Positions 14,011 through 22,470 of a DNA stretch of 26,184 nt are shown here, piece by piece (within the stretch, counting starts at the first letter, position 1; the number at the start of each line of letters is the position of its first letter). A program made the position numbers and the translations under genes. The stretch is taken from positions 1 to 26,184 of the forward strand of contig CAKUXP010000031.1 of NCBI GenBank assembly GCA_934700345.1, in the 5' to 3' direction. The stretch is from an uncultured Fibrobacter sp. (lineage in GTDB: Bacteria; Fibrobacterota; Fibrobacteria; Fibrobacterales; Fibrobacteraceae). The notes under the pieces are model-generated. The model searched no databases. It had not been told where the DNA came from and saw only the letters and a list, made by a program, of their open reading frames with translations.

Positions 14011-15826
14011 CTTTTGCCAAAGGATTCTTGACGTCATGCGACGTGATGAAACTCGAAATGCCGAGATCGATAATCATCTGCAGGTATTTTTGCCGGAGAT
14101 AGCGGTTGACGCTTGCCGCTGTGTCCATCTTGAGAACGGTTCGGGCGGTTGCCTTGACATCTTCGTAGTTCACGGACCGGATGATTTTCTTGCATTCCAT
14201 GATGCTCCATGGAGTCATGGACAGTTCATCGACGCCTAGACCGACGAGGACAAGGGTTGATAGCGGATCTGAACTCATTTCACCGCAAACGCAGACGGGA
14301 ATCCCTTCGTGGTGGGCGGCGTGAACGGTTCGGTCAATCATATTGAGAACAGCGGGATGGTGCGGTTCGAACAGGTTCGCTATCAGTTCGTTTGTACGAT
14401 CGACAGCGAGCGTGAACTGGATCAGGTCATTCGTCCCGATGCTGAAAAAATCGACTTCCTTGGCAAGAACATCGACCATCATGACTGCTGCGGGAACCTC
14501 TATCATGCAGCCGATTTTTATTTCCGGCAGGGTGATGCCTTCGTTGAGAAGCTGAGTGCGGCATTCCTGGTAAAGCTTTTTCGCTTCGCGCAGTTCGTTT
14601 AAACTGCTTATCATGGGAAACATGATGCGGAGATGCCCAGATCGGCTTGCGAGAAGGAGTGCGCGCAGCTGTTCCTTGAAGAGGTCCTTGCGGGAAAGGC
14701 ATACGCGGATGGAACGCCAGCCCATAAACGGATTCGCCTCGTCTGTCGCGGAAATATCCGTTACGAGTTTGTCTCCGCCTGCGTCGAGCGTCCGGATGAC
14801 GACGGGATACGGATTCAGTCTTTTTAAAATGTGTGCGTATGCGGCAGCCTGTTCTTCGCAGGTTGGCGTTCCTTTCCGGAAGAAGAGAAATTCCGAACGG
14901 TAAAGCCCGATGCCCGTTGCACCGAAGTCGAGGACGGATTCCGCTTCGACGGGAAGCTCGATGTTCGCTTGCAGCGTGATGTACTTGCCGTCGAGCGTCA
15001 TCGGCTCTAGTTGCCGCATCGTGAAAAGTTCTTGCTTCTGCTTGTTGTAAACGGCGAGCTTTTCCCGAAAACGGTTCAGGTCGTCTTCGTTCGGGTTGAT
15101 AATGACCATGCCGCCCGTGCCGTCGATGAAGAGCGAGTCGTCTTCCTCGATTATCAGGGAGATATTTCGCAGGCCGGAAACCGCCGGAAGTTGCATCGCC
15201 CGGGCGAGAATCGAAATATGGCTGGTTCGTCCGCCGATATCTGTCGCAAATCCGAGAACCTCTTCCTTTTCGATGGACATCAACATGCCGGGTGTGAGTT
15301 CGTGCGAGATGATGAGCGCAGGTCCCGACGATTTTTTTTCGGTGCGCTTGGGAACGGCTTCGTCAAGTGCGGAAAGCAGCCGGTTGTAGAGTTCCTTCAG
15401 ATCCGTGGAGCGTTCCCGCATGATTTCGCTCTTGCTGTTTTCGAACTGGGTGATCAGGGCGGAGAGTGTGCTGTGCACCGCCCAGCGAGCGTTGTGGGCT
15501 TCCTTGCGGATGCTCGAAACGATTGGGCTTATCAGCATGGCGTCCTTGAGCATCATCAGGTGCGAATCGAAAATTCGGCTCTCGCTTTCCCCGAGACGCT
15601 CGGTCGTCACTTTTTTCAGGTTCTCGATTTCTTTTGCAGTCGTTTCCACCGCCTTGATAAAGCGATTTTCTTCCGCGGCGAGCGCGCTTTCGGGAAGTGC
15701 GGAAGGATCCAGGGAAAACTTCCTGTTTTCGATCTTTCGAATTGGCCCGTATGCGTAACCGGGAGATGCCGCTACTCCGACAAGGACGGTGCGGATTTTC
15801 TGTTTTTCAGCCGTTTTGGTCTTCAT
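14003..15826 (-). CDS. ptsI: Phosphoenolpyruvate-protein phosphotransferase (PTS Enzyme I)
   Basis: A 607-residue Enzyme I that takes phosphate from PEP and passes it to HPr. The phosphorylated histidine is His203 in GGRTSHISILAR. The PEP-binding barrel shows LYRSEFLF, the RTLDAGGDK region, a GCMIEVP motif and the catalytic Cys514 in CVCGEMSSDP, in the same order as E. coli EI (His189, Cys502). It is about 30 residues longer, with a short N-terminal extension and a C-terminal tail. It overlaps ptsH by 20 bases and the slt gene by 8. No Enzyme II gene is in the window. Confidence 0.97.
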   Translation of the reverse strand: MKTKTAEKQKIRTVLVGVAASPGYAYGPIRKIENRKFSLDPSALPESALAAEENRFIKAVETTAKEIENLKKVTTERLGESESRIFDSHLMMLKDAMLISPIVSSIRKEAHNARWAVHSTLSALITQFENSKSEIMRERSTDLKELYNRLLSALDEAVPKRTEKKSSGPALIISHELTPGMLMSIEKEEVLGFATDIGGRTSHISILARAMQLPAVSGLRNISLIIEEDDSLFIDGTGGMVIINPNEDDLNRFREKLAVYNKQKQELFTMRQLEPMTLDGKYITLQANIELPVEAESVLDFGATGIGLYRSEFLFFRKGTPTCEEQAAAYAHILKRLNPYPVVIRTLDAGGDKLVTDISATDEANPFMGWRSIRVCLSRKDLFKEQLRALLLASRSGHLRIMFPMISSLNELREAKKLYQECRTQLLNEGITLPEIKIGCMIEVPAAVMMVDVLAKEVDFFSIGTNDLIQFTLAVDRTNELIANLFEPHHPAVLNMIDRTVHAAHHEGIPVCVCGEMSSDPLSTLVLVGLGVDELSMTPWSIMECKKIIRSVNYEDVKATARTVLKMDTAASVNRYLRQKYLQMIIDLGISSFITSHDVKNPLAKDG

Positions 15827-16082
15827 GGAAATTTTCGCGGAAAAGTTGTTCTAGCTGGTCGAGAACCTGTTCTTCGTCTTCGCCGTTTGCGCTGAACTTC
15901 ACGGTGGATCCGGGCGTGATGGCGAGCATCATTACGTTGAGAATGCTCTTGGCGTTTACCTTGTTCCCTTCGTATTCCAGGGTGATGTCGCTTTTGGATT
16001 TCCCGGTGATATCGACGATCATTCCCGCCGGGCGAGCGTGTACGCCGAGCCTGTTTGTAACAACGATTTCTCTGCTTTGCAT
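15807..16082 (-). CDS. ptsH: HPr phosphocarrier protein
   Basis: A 91-residue HPr. The phosphoacceptor is His15 in NRLGVHARPA. Ser46, in the KSILNVMML helix, matches exactly the regulatory serine phosphorylated by HPr kinase in bacteria that have that enzyme. This suggests, but does not prove, regulatory phosphorylation here; no HPr kinase gene is in the window. It is followed by ptsI with a 20-base overlap, the classical gene order, and lies 16 bases after the MCE gene. Confidence 0.96.
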   Translation of the reverse strand: MQSREIVVTNRLGVHARPAGMIVDITGKSKSDITLEYEGNKVNAKSILNVMMLAITPGSTVKFSANGEDEEQVLDQLEQLFRENFHEDQNG

Positions 16083-16098
16083 AGATTACCCGATAGAG

Positions 16099-17007
16099 CT
16101 AGAAGAGGTCCAGATTGACGTCGAGACCGTCCTGGAGGATGATTTTGAAGAGACTGTCCGCGGAGTGGAGCGTTTGAAGCAGGTCATCATGAAGAGAGCG
16201 GTCGTTCAGGAGAATTCCCGCCGTGTTGTCCTTTGTCTGCAACTTCTTCGTGATGGATGTCAGCCGGTCGGTGACGGAATCCAGCTTCCCGATGACGTTT
16301 CCCGCATCTTTCATCAGTCCGCTTGCGTCAGATAGGAGTTCTCCGACAGGGACCGCCGTCGTATCGAGCAGGGCATTGACCTTGAGCGTCGCCGCGTTGA
16401 GGTTTTCGAGGCTTTTCCTGATTTGCGGATCCGTATCGGCGAGCATTCGGGAAAGTCTGTCTTCCAGGTTTTCCGCCTTGTTCATCATCGTTCTGAACTG
16501 TTTTCGGAATTCGGGATTGGCGATGGTGGAATCCATTACTTGGTGGACGGATGTGATGAGAACCTTTGTCGAGTCGATGATTTCTCCGGCAAGGCCTAGG
16601 GCTTCTGCGATTCCCGCATCGAATTGCCCATCGATGGTGTCGCCCGGAGCGTAGCGCGCCGAGGAATCGTGCAGGATGACTCCGATTTGGCGTTCGCCCA
16701 TGATGCCGATGTTCTGGACGCGAATTTCGGATCCGACGGGAATCTTGACATCGTTGCGGATTCGCACAACGACCAGTACGCGATTTCCCGAAAGATAGAT
16801 GTCTTCGACTTTTCCGAGCTTTACCCCGTTGATTTTCACCGGATCGTCTAGCGTCAGCGTACTTACTTGCGGAAAGCGCAGGTAGTAGGTGTCGAAAACT
16901 TCGCGGGGATCCTTGTCGTTCAGGAAGAATAGGCCAAAAATCAGGATGATGATGGCCAGCAGAACGACTAGTCCGACAGCGAGATATAAACTGGTATTCT
17001 TTTTCAT
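16099..17007 (-). CDS. MlaD-like MCE-domain protein
   Basis: A 302-residue membrane-anchored protein with an N-terminal transmembrane helix (about 7-29), one MCE domain (about 38-112, with the PVKINGVKLGKVEDI pattern) and a long helical C-terminal region (about 130-290). MCE proteins form rings that carry lipids between inner and outer membrane, normally with an MlaE permease and MlaF ATPase. Those partners are not adjacent; the upstream neighbour is trmH, 18 bases away. The start has no ribosome binding site, but TAAATT lies 5 bases upstream. Confidence 0.88.
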   Translation of the reverse strand: MKKNTSLYLAVGLVVLLAIIILIFGLFFLNDKDPREVFDTYYLRFPQVSTLTLDDPVKINGVKLGKVEDIYLSGNRVLVVVRIRNDVKIPVGSEIRVQNIGIMGERQIGVILHDSSARYAPGDTIDGQFDAGIAEALGLAGEIIDSTKVLITSVHQVMDSTIANPEFRKQFRTMMNKAENLEDRLSRMLADTDPQIRKSLENLNAATLKVNALLDTTAVPVGELLSDASGLMKDAGNVIGKLDSVTDRLTSITKKLQTKDNTAGILLNDRSLHDDLLQTLHSADSLFKIILQDGLDVNLDLF

Positions 17008-17012
17008 CGCGG

Positions 17013-17018
17013 AATTTA
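17013..17018 (-). promoter_or_regulatory. Possible internal -10 element before the MCE gene
   Basis: In the 18-base gap after trmH a TAAATT hexamer on the minus strand ends 5 bases before the ATG. A second overlapping copy is at 17018-17023. It could drive an internal, nearly leaderless transcript. It may also be chance in a short AT-rich spacer. Confidence 0.25.
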
Positions 17019-17025
17019 ATTTAGT

Positions 17026-17706
17026 TTATTCATCGATGCGCTTGACGGAGCTGCTCGCACTTTCGTCGTTTAAGTGCCGTTCGAGCCATTCAAGGAGAAG
17101 CGCGTCGCGCTCGCCTGGAGAGAGCGTATATGTCGCCCGTCCTTTCTGTCGCATGAAGTGATCGAGGTAGCACATCAGGACTCCGCCGGCGACAGAAACG
17201 TTCATGGATTCCGTGATGCCGTATTGTGGAAGCTTGAATTCCGCATCTGCCGCTGCGAGCGTATCGGGATGGTTTCCCGTAAATTCGCTGCCGAGGTAAA
17301 AGGCCGTCGGTCTTGAAAGATCGAGGTCTAGGACGGAATTGTTCGTATTGGTGCTTGCGACCGCAATCCGGTATCCTTTTTTCCGGAGGTGTTCGAGACA
17401 CGCCTTTCGTTTTTTGTAAAGGTAGATGTCCATCCACTTGATCGATCCTTTTAGGATGGACTTGTTGATTCTGTATGGATTTACCTCTTCGATGACATGT
17501 ACGTCTTCGATGCCGAAAACTTCTGCTGTCCGGATGACCGCGGAAATGTTGTGCGGGTCGAAAAGGTCTTCGAGGACCATGCAGAAATGCCTTGTGCGGT
17601 TCTGCACAACCTTGAACAGAAGGTTACGGCGATGTTCGGTAATTCGCGGAAGCAGCTCTTTGATCTTTGCCTGCATTTCCGGAGAGGAATAGGTGTAGTT
17701 TTCCAT
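17026..17706 (-). CDS. trmH: tRNA (guanosine(18)-2'-O)-methyltransferase TrmH-like (SPOUT)
   Basis: A 226-residue SPOUT-class RNA 2'-O-methyltransferase. The three trefoil-knot motifs are clear: DPHNISAVIRTAEVFG (50-65, with the catalytic Arg59), YLGSEFTGNHPD (137-148) and GITESMNVSVA (163-173). The motifs and the N-terminal helix fit TrmH (Gm18 of tRNA) better than RlmB, though a close paralog cannot be excluded. An open frame extends further upstream, but the ATG at 17706 is preferred: it follows a GAAGG ribosome binding site and starts 8 bases after the previous stop. The C terminus carries a short charged extension. Confidence 0.87.
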   Translation of the reverse strand: MENYTYSSPEMQAKIKELLPRITEHRRNLLFKVVQNRTRHFCMVLEDLFDPHNISAVIRTAEVFGIEDVHVIEEVNPYRINKSILKGSIKWMDIYLYKKRKACLEHLRKKGYRIAVASTNTNNSVLDLDLSRPTAFYLGSEFTGNHPDTLAAADAEFKLPQYGITESMNVSVAGGVLMCYLDHFMRQKGRATYTLSPGERDALLLEWLERHLNDESASSSVKRIDE

Positions 17707-17714
17707 AGGGCCTT

Positions 17715-18668
17715 CTATTTTCCTAGACTCATCTGTTTGAAAACCATCGGGGTTTCCGTGACGAAAACGGGCTTCTGCCGTTGCGCAGATTTTCTCTTTT
17801 CGACAGCGTCGCCGACAGTCCATTTGATCTTCCCGGCGGCAACTTCCCGGAATTCGGCAAGCTCGGGAGCAAAACGCGGACTTTTGAGAATGGACGATGT
17901 ATCAACCGGTGTGTGGTTGCCCGCTACGTAGCTCTCGGAGGATTCCGAAATGTTCTTGATGATTTCCGCAATCTTGGAATTGACCACGTCGCGGAAGAAT
18001 CCCATTTTCATGATGGAATTGAGAACGGCGTTTGCCGGAAAGACGATAGCCTTGAATCGGTAATGCGTCTGCCCGTTTTCCGGGTGCATGTCCAGAATGG
18101 CGACGGCGATTCCATGTAGGTTCCACTTCAGGATCTTGCAACGACCGCTTCCGTAGAAAACGTTGTGAAAGCCTTTTCCGGTTCCTGCGCTGTCTTGGAG
18201 GACCCAGTAGAAGTCCCCGAAGAGATGCCCCCCGTTGTTGCCGCTGAAAAGCCTCTGGTTTGCGGAATTATAGTGAATGGTATATTCGGTTCCCTGGAAA
18301 AGATTGACAAGAACTGTCGTAAACGGGAAGTGGTCGAAAAGGTAGCTTATCATGTCGCCGCTTACGGGAAGCTTTCCCGATGTCTCGTAGATGACGCGAT
18401 AGCGGCTTCCGAGGTGCCCGAAAATTTCAAAGGTGACTGGGCTTTGCAAATCGATTCCGCGATCTCTCAGATCTTTGAACGGTCCGCAGAAGTCCGGGTC
18501 GAATCTAACGCCTTCGACAGGGGTGAGTTCCTGTTCGGAACATCTCGGCAGGGTTGTTCCGAGGCACGCCTTTGCCGCGGCGCAGGCGTTGCGCCGAAGC
18601 TCGTCCTTTGTCGGCCCGGCGCTTGAAAGCGAAAATATCGCAAAGAGCAGGAATAGGAAAAATTTCAA
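17715..18668 (-). CDS. Exported protein of unknown function, TTG start
   Basis: A 317-residue protein I do not recognise. It starts with TTG, the only start that gives the complete signal peptide (MKFFLFLLFAIFSLSSAG), 7 bases after the stop of the M16 lipoprotein gene. Four cysteines cluster in the first part of the mature protein (29, 35, 43, 61), with another at 177. The middle (about 75-215) looks like a beta-rich domain with many aromatic and Gly residues (GNNGGHLFGDFYW, GKGFHNVFYGSGR). The C-terminal region is Lys-rich and polar. It is probably periplasmic. Its place between a peptidase pair and trmH gives no specific hint. Confidence 0.8.
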   Translation of the reverse strand: MKFFLFLLFAIFSLSSAGPTKDELRRNACAAAKACLGTTLPRCSEQELTPVEGVRFDPDFCGPFKDLRDRGIDLQSPVTFEIFGHLGSRYRVIYETSGKLPVSGDMISYLFDHFPFTTVLVNLFQGTEYTIHYNSANQRLFSGNNGGHLFGDFYWVLQDSAGTGKGFHNVFYGSGRCKILKWNLHGIAVAILDMHPENGQTHYRFKAIVFPANAVLNSIMKMGFFRDVVNSKIAEIIKNISESSESYVAGNHTPVDTSSILKSPRFAPELAEFREVAAGKIKWTVGDAVEKRKSAQRQKPVFVTETPMVFKQMSLGK

Positions 18669-18675
18669 TCGCGGC

Positions 18676-20160
18676 TCACTTTCTGAAATCGAGGCTGTCT
18701 AGCGGAATGACGGTGAATGTCCCTAGGGCCTTTAACTTTTCGGCGGGACCGACGATGGAAACCGTCATACTGTCCGGGTTGAAATACCTGGCTATCATTT
18801 GCTTCACCTGCTTCGCGGTCACCTTGTTGATTTCGTTCACGTAATCAATGTAGTGGGAGTCCTTTTTACCGAGCAGTTCTCCCTTGGCAAAAAGAACCAT
18901 CGTGCTTGCCGGAGAATCGAAAAGGCGCGGAAGACTTTCGATGAGCGCCTTCTTCGCCTGTTCGAGTTCCGCTTCGGTCGGTCCTTCCTTGGCGAGCTTT
19001 TGGGTCTCTTCCCGGATAAGCCCGAGCGCTTCGGCGACGCTCTCCACCTTTGTCTGCAGAGCGATCGTCGCAAGCCCCGTGTTGCGGTAGTCATTGTCGA
19101 CTGTGCTGTAGATGCTGTAAGCGAGACCGTTGTCCGAGCGAACGCGGGACATCAGGCGCGACGAGAACGAGCCTCCGCCGAGGATAAAGCTTGATACCGC
19201 CGTCGGGTAGTAATCCGGATGGGGGCGCTTGACAAAAGGCGCGCTCATGGAAATGTTCGCCTGGGAAATGTCTTTATCGACCAGGTAGATTCCGGGTCTG
19301 TTCCTGAGCCTTATCGGAGGAACTTCCGTCTTGTTTTGGAAGTTCGACGGCCACTCCTTGAAGTATTCCCGGAGTGCGGTTTCCATGGAATCCCGGTCGA
19401 AGTCTCCGGCGACGGCAAAGACGATGCGTCCGGAATGGAAGCGTCCCTTGGCGATTTTCAGCAGATTATCGCGGGAAACCTTTTGAAATTCATCGGCAGT
19501 CGCATTCCAGAGACGTGGATTCGGTTCGTAGTTGGCGAATCTGTCCAGTGCTGCGAGAATTCCCGACGGATTGTCGAAGCGGTGCTCGTAGGCTTTTGCC
19601 GCGTTTGCCTTCTGGATTTCGAGAGCCTTTTCGTCAAATGCCGGCGAGAGAAAAACGTCCTTGGCGAGCGAGAGGATGGCGGGAAAATCCTTGGTCATGC
19701 ATTCGATGCCGATAACGCTCTGGAAGGTTCCGACGGCTCCGGCGAGTGACGCCGCGACGAACTCGAGCGAATCGTCTAGGGCTTGCGGGGAAAGTTTCGT
19801 GGAGCCTCCGCGGCGAAACATCGAGGACAGGAGCTCGTAGGCCGCTTCGTTTGAAATACTGTCGGCGACAAAAGGATCCTTGAAAAAGATGTTGAAATGA
19901 ATCAGGGGAAGTGTCCGGTCTTCCTGGATGTATCCCGTGATGCTGTCGGAAATTTTTACCCGGTAGTCTGCCGGAAACGGTGCGGTATATTTGAATTCGG
20001 GATAGGAAATATCCTTGTAGAAACCTGGAATTTCCGTCTTGTTTTCCGCGGGCTTTTCAATTGTCGGCATTTCTGCGACCGGTGCCGCTTCCTTTGTGGA
20101 TGTTCCCGAACAGGCGATAAGCGAGGCGGCGACAGCGAAAAAGAAAATTTTAGGCGTCAT
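18676..20160 (-). CDS. M16-family peptidase-like lipoprotein, catalytic motif lost
   Basis: A 494-residue M16 (insulinase/pitrilysin-fold) protein anchored by a lipobox (LIAC, Cys17). The ATG at 20160 overlaps the upstream stop (TAATG); the open frame continues further 5' only through the preceding gene. The zinc motif HxxEH is replaced by YELLS (108-112), so it should not be catalytic by itself. The substrate-tail-binding residues of the partner subunit are present in SRVRSDNGLAYSI (Arg339/Arg341 and Tyr348). This division of labour is known for heterodimeric M16B enzymes, where one subunit has zinc and the other the R/Y pair. It is expected to pair with the adjacent zinc-containing M16 protein, at a membrane facing the periplasm. 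Confidence 0.92.
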   Translation of the reverse strand: MTPKIFFFAVAASLIACSGTSTKEAAPVAEMPTIEKPAENKTEIPGFYKDISYPEFKYTAPFPADYRVKISDSITGYIQEDRTLPLIHFNIFFKDPFVADSISNEAAYELLSSMFRRGGSTKLSPQALDDSLEFVAASLAGAVGTFQSVIGIECMTKDFPAILSLAKDVFLSPAFDEKALEIQKANAAKAYEHRFDNPSGILAALDRFANYEPNPRLWNATADEFQKVSRDNLLKIAKGRFHSGRIVFAVAGDFDRDSMETALREYFKEWPSNFQNKTEVPPIRLRNRPGIYLVDKDISQANISMSAPFVKRPHPDYYPTAVSSFILGGGSFSSRLMSRVRSDNGLAYSIYSTVDNDYRNTGLATIALQTKVESVAEALGLIREETQKLAKEGPTEAELEQAKKALIESLPRLFDSPASTMVLFAKGELLGKKDSHYIDYVNEINKVTAKQVKQMIARYFNPDSMTVSIVGPAEKLKALGTFTVIPLDSLDFRK

Positions 20161-21614
20161 TAGCGTTCGTCTCCTTTGAGCAATCTTCCGACGGTTGCGT
20201 TCCTGTGCCGGAATATTCTGGTTGCCGCGTCCTGGACCTTTTGCGGCGTCACGCTTTCGAGCTTTTTCGGCCAATCCAGAAGAAGACGGTAATCGCCGAA
20301 CATTTCGTACCAGGCGAGCTGCGTTGCGACATTTTCCATATCCTGGAAGCTTTCGACGAGAGCCATCGTGGCGCGATTTTTCACTTTTTGCAATTCGCGT
20401 TCGGAAACAGGTTCGGTTTTCAGGCGTTCGAGTTCTTCCCAAACGAGAGCTTCTGCGGAGTCGGGATTTGCTCCCGGTTGCAGGGAAACGTAGATCGAAA
20501 ATTCCGAAACGTACTTGTTTACGCTGTTGCCCGACTTGGCGGCGGTGGCGATTCCCTTTTCTTCGACGAGTTTCCTGTATAGCCTCCCTGACCGCCCGTT
20601 GAGAACCCCTTCGATTACGTCGAGCGCGTAGAGCGTTTCGTCGCCGATTTCCGGAGTCTTAAAGGCGATGTCGATTCGGTTAGGGGCATCGGGTCGGTAA
20701 ACGGTGAGTCGTTTCTCGCCGGCCTGTTCCGGATCGCGGACCGTAATCGGTGCGAAGGATTCTCCCGGGGGAATGTTTTCAAAATATCGTTTAACGAGCT
20801 TCATCGTCTGGATCGTGTCGAGGTCTCCGGCGAGGACTAGAATCGCATTGCGCGGCTTGTAATACTTTCGGTAATGCTCTGCCGCCTGTTCACGGGTCAG
20901 GTTCATGATGTCCGAAGGCCAGCCAATTGTCGGAATGCGGTAGGGGAACGCTTCGAATTCCATTCCGTTCAGCGTCTCGAAATAGCGGCCCGTCGGTCGG
21001 TCGTCGTAGCGCATCCTTCGTTCTTCGCGGACGACGTCCCGCTCGGAATAGAATTCCCGGAGAATGGCGTTTTGCATCCTGTCCGCTTCGAGGTAGAGGA
21101 AAAGTTCAATCCGATTCTTCGGAAGCGTTACGATGTAGGCAGTCATCAGGTCTGTCGTGAAAGCGTTCAGTCCTGTTCCGCCCGCTTGCTGGTAGGCGCT
21201 CCAGAGTTCTTCCTTTACCAGAAACTGCCGCTGGATTTCGACTAGGGAGTCGTACTCCGCGCGAAACTTTTTTGCCCTGGCGGAATCCTTTTCCAAGAGA
21301 GCTTCGCGGGCAAGCGCCATCACGGAATCCTCTTTTGCCATGAGTACGGAATCCTTGGCGAAGTCCGTCACCCCGACCGTTTTTGTCCCCTTGAAAAGCT
21401 CGTGTTCTAGCAGGTGCGCAAGCCCGGATTTCCCGGGGACCTCGTTTACGGAACCCGTTACGTAGAACAGTCGGCAGCTGACCGTCGGAGCCTGGTGGTT
21501 GGGGTATAGGAGAACAGTGAGACCGTTGTCGAGAACTTCGCGATGAATCGGGAAATCCACGGCGAAGAGTGCCGACTGCAAGGATAGGAAAAGCCCAAAT
21601 AGAATCTTTCGCAT
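20160..21614 (-). CDS. M16-family zinc metallopeptidase, catalytic subunit
   Basis: A 484-residue exported M16 peptidase. A signal peptide (residues 1-18) precedes the domain. The inverted zinc motif is HLLEH at 67-71. The third ligand is probably Glu197 in DVVREE. A charged helical insertion of about 50 residues (85-140) separates them; without it the spacing is about 76, as expected for the family. Downstream are RMRYDDRPTG and a second M16 half. The GAGG before the ATG is a modest ribosome binding site. The gene lies 17 bases after cnoX and overlaps the M16 lipoprotein gene by one base, so both are likely made in equal amounts as a periplasmic peptidase pair. Confidence 0.94.
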   Translation of the reverse strand: MRKILFGLFLSLQSALFAVDFPIHREVLDNGLTVLLYPNHQAPTVSCRLFYVTGSVNEVPGKSGLAHLLEHELFKGTKTVGVTDFAKDSVLMAKEDSVMALAREALLEKDSARAKKFRAEYDSLVEIQRQFLVKEELWSAYQQAGGTGLNAFTTDLMTAYIVTLPKNRIELFLYLEADRMQNAILREFYSERDVVREERRMRYDDRPTGRYFETLNGMEFEAFPYRIPTIGWPSDIMNLTREQAAEHYRKYYKPRNAILVLAGDLDTIQTMKLVKRYFENIPPGESFAPITVRDPEQAGEKRLTVYRPDAPNRIDIAFKTPEIGDETLYALDVIEGVLNGRSGRLYRKLVEEKGIATAAKSGNSVNKYVSEFSIYVSLQPGANPDSAEALVWEELERLKTEPVSERELQKVKNRATMALVESFQDMENVATQLAWYEMFGDYRLLLDWPKKLESVTPQKVQDAATRIFRHRNATVGRLLKGDER

Positions 21615-21631
21615 GGAGCCTCGGGAATCGT

Positions 21632-22453
21632 TTAGATAAAGAGCATCGTGTTCAGCTTGGAACGGTATTCCCAGGTAAGTGGATCCTTTGGTCCCAAAAC
21701 GTTGAACAGGACGAGCATCGATTTTCTTGCCGCACCTTCGCGGAAGTCGGGATTTGTCGTCGCAAGCCGGAAAAATTCCTCGAGCGCGGCGCGGTAGTCC
21801 TTTCGGGCCGCAGCCTGGCAGGCTGTCCGGAAAGCCTTGGCGTCGTCTTCGACCGTGTCAGTCCTTGCCGCTTCGACAAGAAGATCCATCAGCTCGATGA
21901 GCGACTTGGCGTTTGCGGATTCCGCGCTGTTCTCCGGGATTTCCCGGAGGATTTCCTTCGCCCTTTCGGCGTTGTCCATTCCCAGTTCGCATTTGGCGAG
22001 GAGGATTTTAAAATGATCGTCGGATTTCTTGGCGAGTTCCGCTTCGATGGCGGTTTTGGCGACTTTGAAGTTCCCGCTTGCGACCGCTTCTTCGATCGCT
22101 ATCCTCTGCCGTTCTTCTTCCGAGACGAAGAATGGCGAAAGCCGTTTTTTCAGTTCTTCTTCCGAAAGGGTTCCCTGGATGGCGTCGGCCATTTCCCCCT
22201 TGGAAAGAACGACGACAAACGGGAGCGACTGGATTCGGAATGTCTGGACGAAGGCCATGTTGTCCGGTGTGTCCAGGTCTATTTCGCCGAGCGTGAAGTC
22301 TAGATCCGCGGAGAGCTTTTCGAGCGTCGCATTGTAGTTGGCGCATTCCGGCATCTGGGACGAAGCGAACGTGAGAACGACCGGGCGGGTTTCCGCTTCC
22401 TGCATCACCTCGGTCTGAAAACTTTGTACGGTAACAGAGATTACTTTTGCCAT
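21632..22453 (-). CDS. cnoX: CnoX/YbbN-like thioredoxin-fold TPR protein
   Basis: A 273-residue cytoplasmic protein with an N-terminal thioredoxin fold (about 1-110) and a C-terminal helical TPR region (about 115-270). The usual CGPC active site is replaced by MPEC (34-37), leaving one cysteine; E. coli CnoX (YbbN) likewise lacks CxxC. The cis-proline (Pro78 in SLPFVVV) is kept. CnoX is a holdase-type chaperone that works with GroEL under oxidative stress; that role is inferred here from the domain order. It is the first gene of the twelve-gene minus-strand run. There is no ribosome binding site; a TAAATT lies 7 bases upstream. Confidence 0.85.
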   Translation of the reverse strand: MAKVISVTVQSFQTEVMQEAETRPVVLTFASSQMPECANYNATLEKLSADLDFTLGEIDLDTPDNMAFVQTFRIQSLPFVVVLSKGEMADAIQGTLSEEELKKRLSPFFVSEEERQRIAIEEAVASGNFKVAKTAIEAELAKKSDDHFKILLAKCELGMDNAERAKEILREIPENSAESANAKSLIELMDLLVEAARTDTVEDDAKAFRTACQAAARKDYRAALEEFFRLATTNPDFREGAARKSMLVLFNVLGPKDPLTWEYRSKLNTMLFI

Positions 22454-22460
22454 AGCCTAA

Positions 22461-22470
22461 AATTTACTAT
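22461..22470. promoter_or_regulatory. Possible overlapping divergent -10 elements (cnoX / zinc-ribbon gene)
   Basis: Only 29 bases separate the two divergent start codons. On the minus strand TAAATT (22461-22466) ends 7 bases before the cnoX ATG. On the plus strand TACTAT (22465-22470) ends 12 bases before the zinc-ribbon ATG. The two hexamers overlap by 2 bases, so the polymerases would compete and any -35 elements would lie inside the opposite gene. No good -35 was found. Confidence 0.35.

Noticed and set aside
15011..15895. A 294-codon plus-strand open frame
   Set aside because: It is antisense to ptsI, whose frame carries all Enzyme I motifs.
17707..17823. N-terminal extension of the trmH frame
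   Set aside because: It runs within the preceding gene, while the ATG at 17706 has a ribosome binding site and gives the normal TrmH length.
20161..20442. N-terminal extension of the M16 lipoprotein frame
   Set aside because: The extension is Arg/Lys-rich out-of-frame sequence inside the catalytic M16 gene; the TAATG start gives a proper lipoprotein signal.
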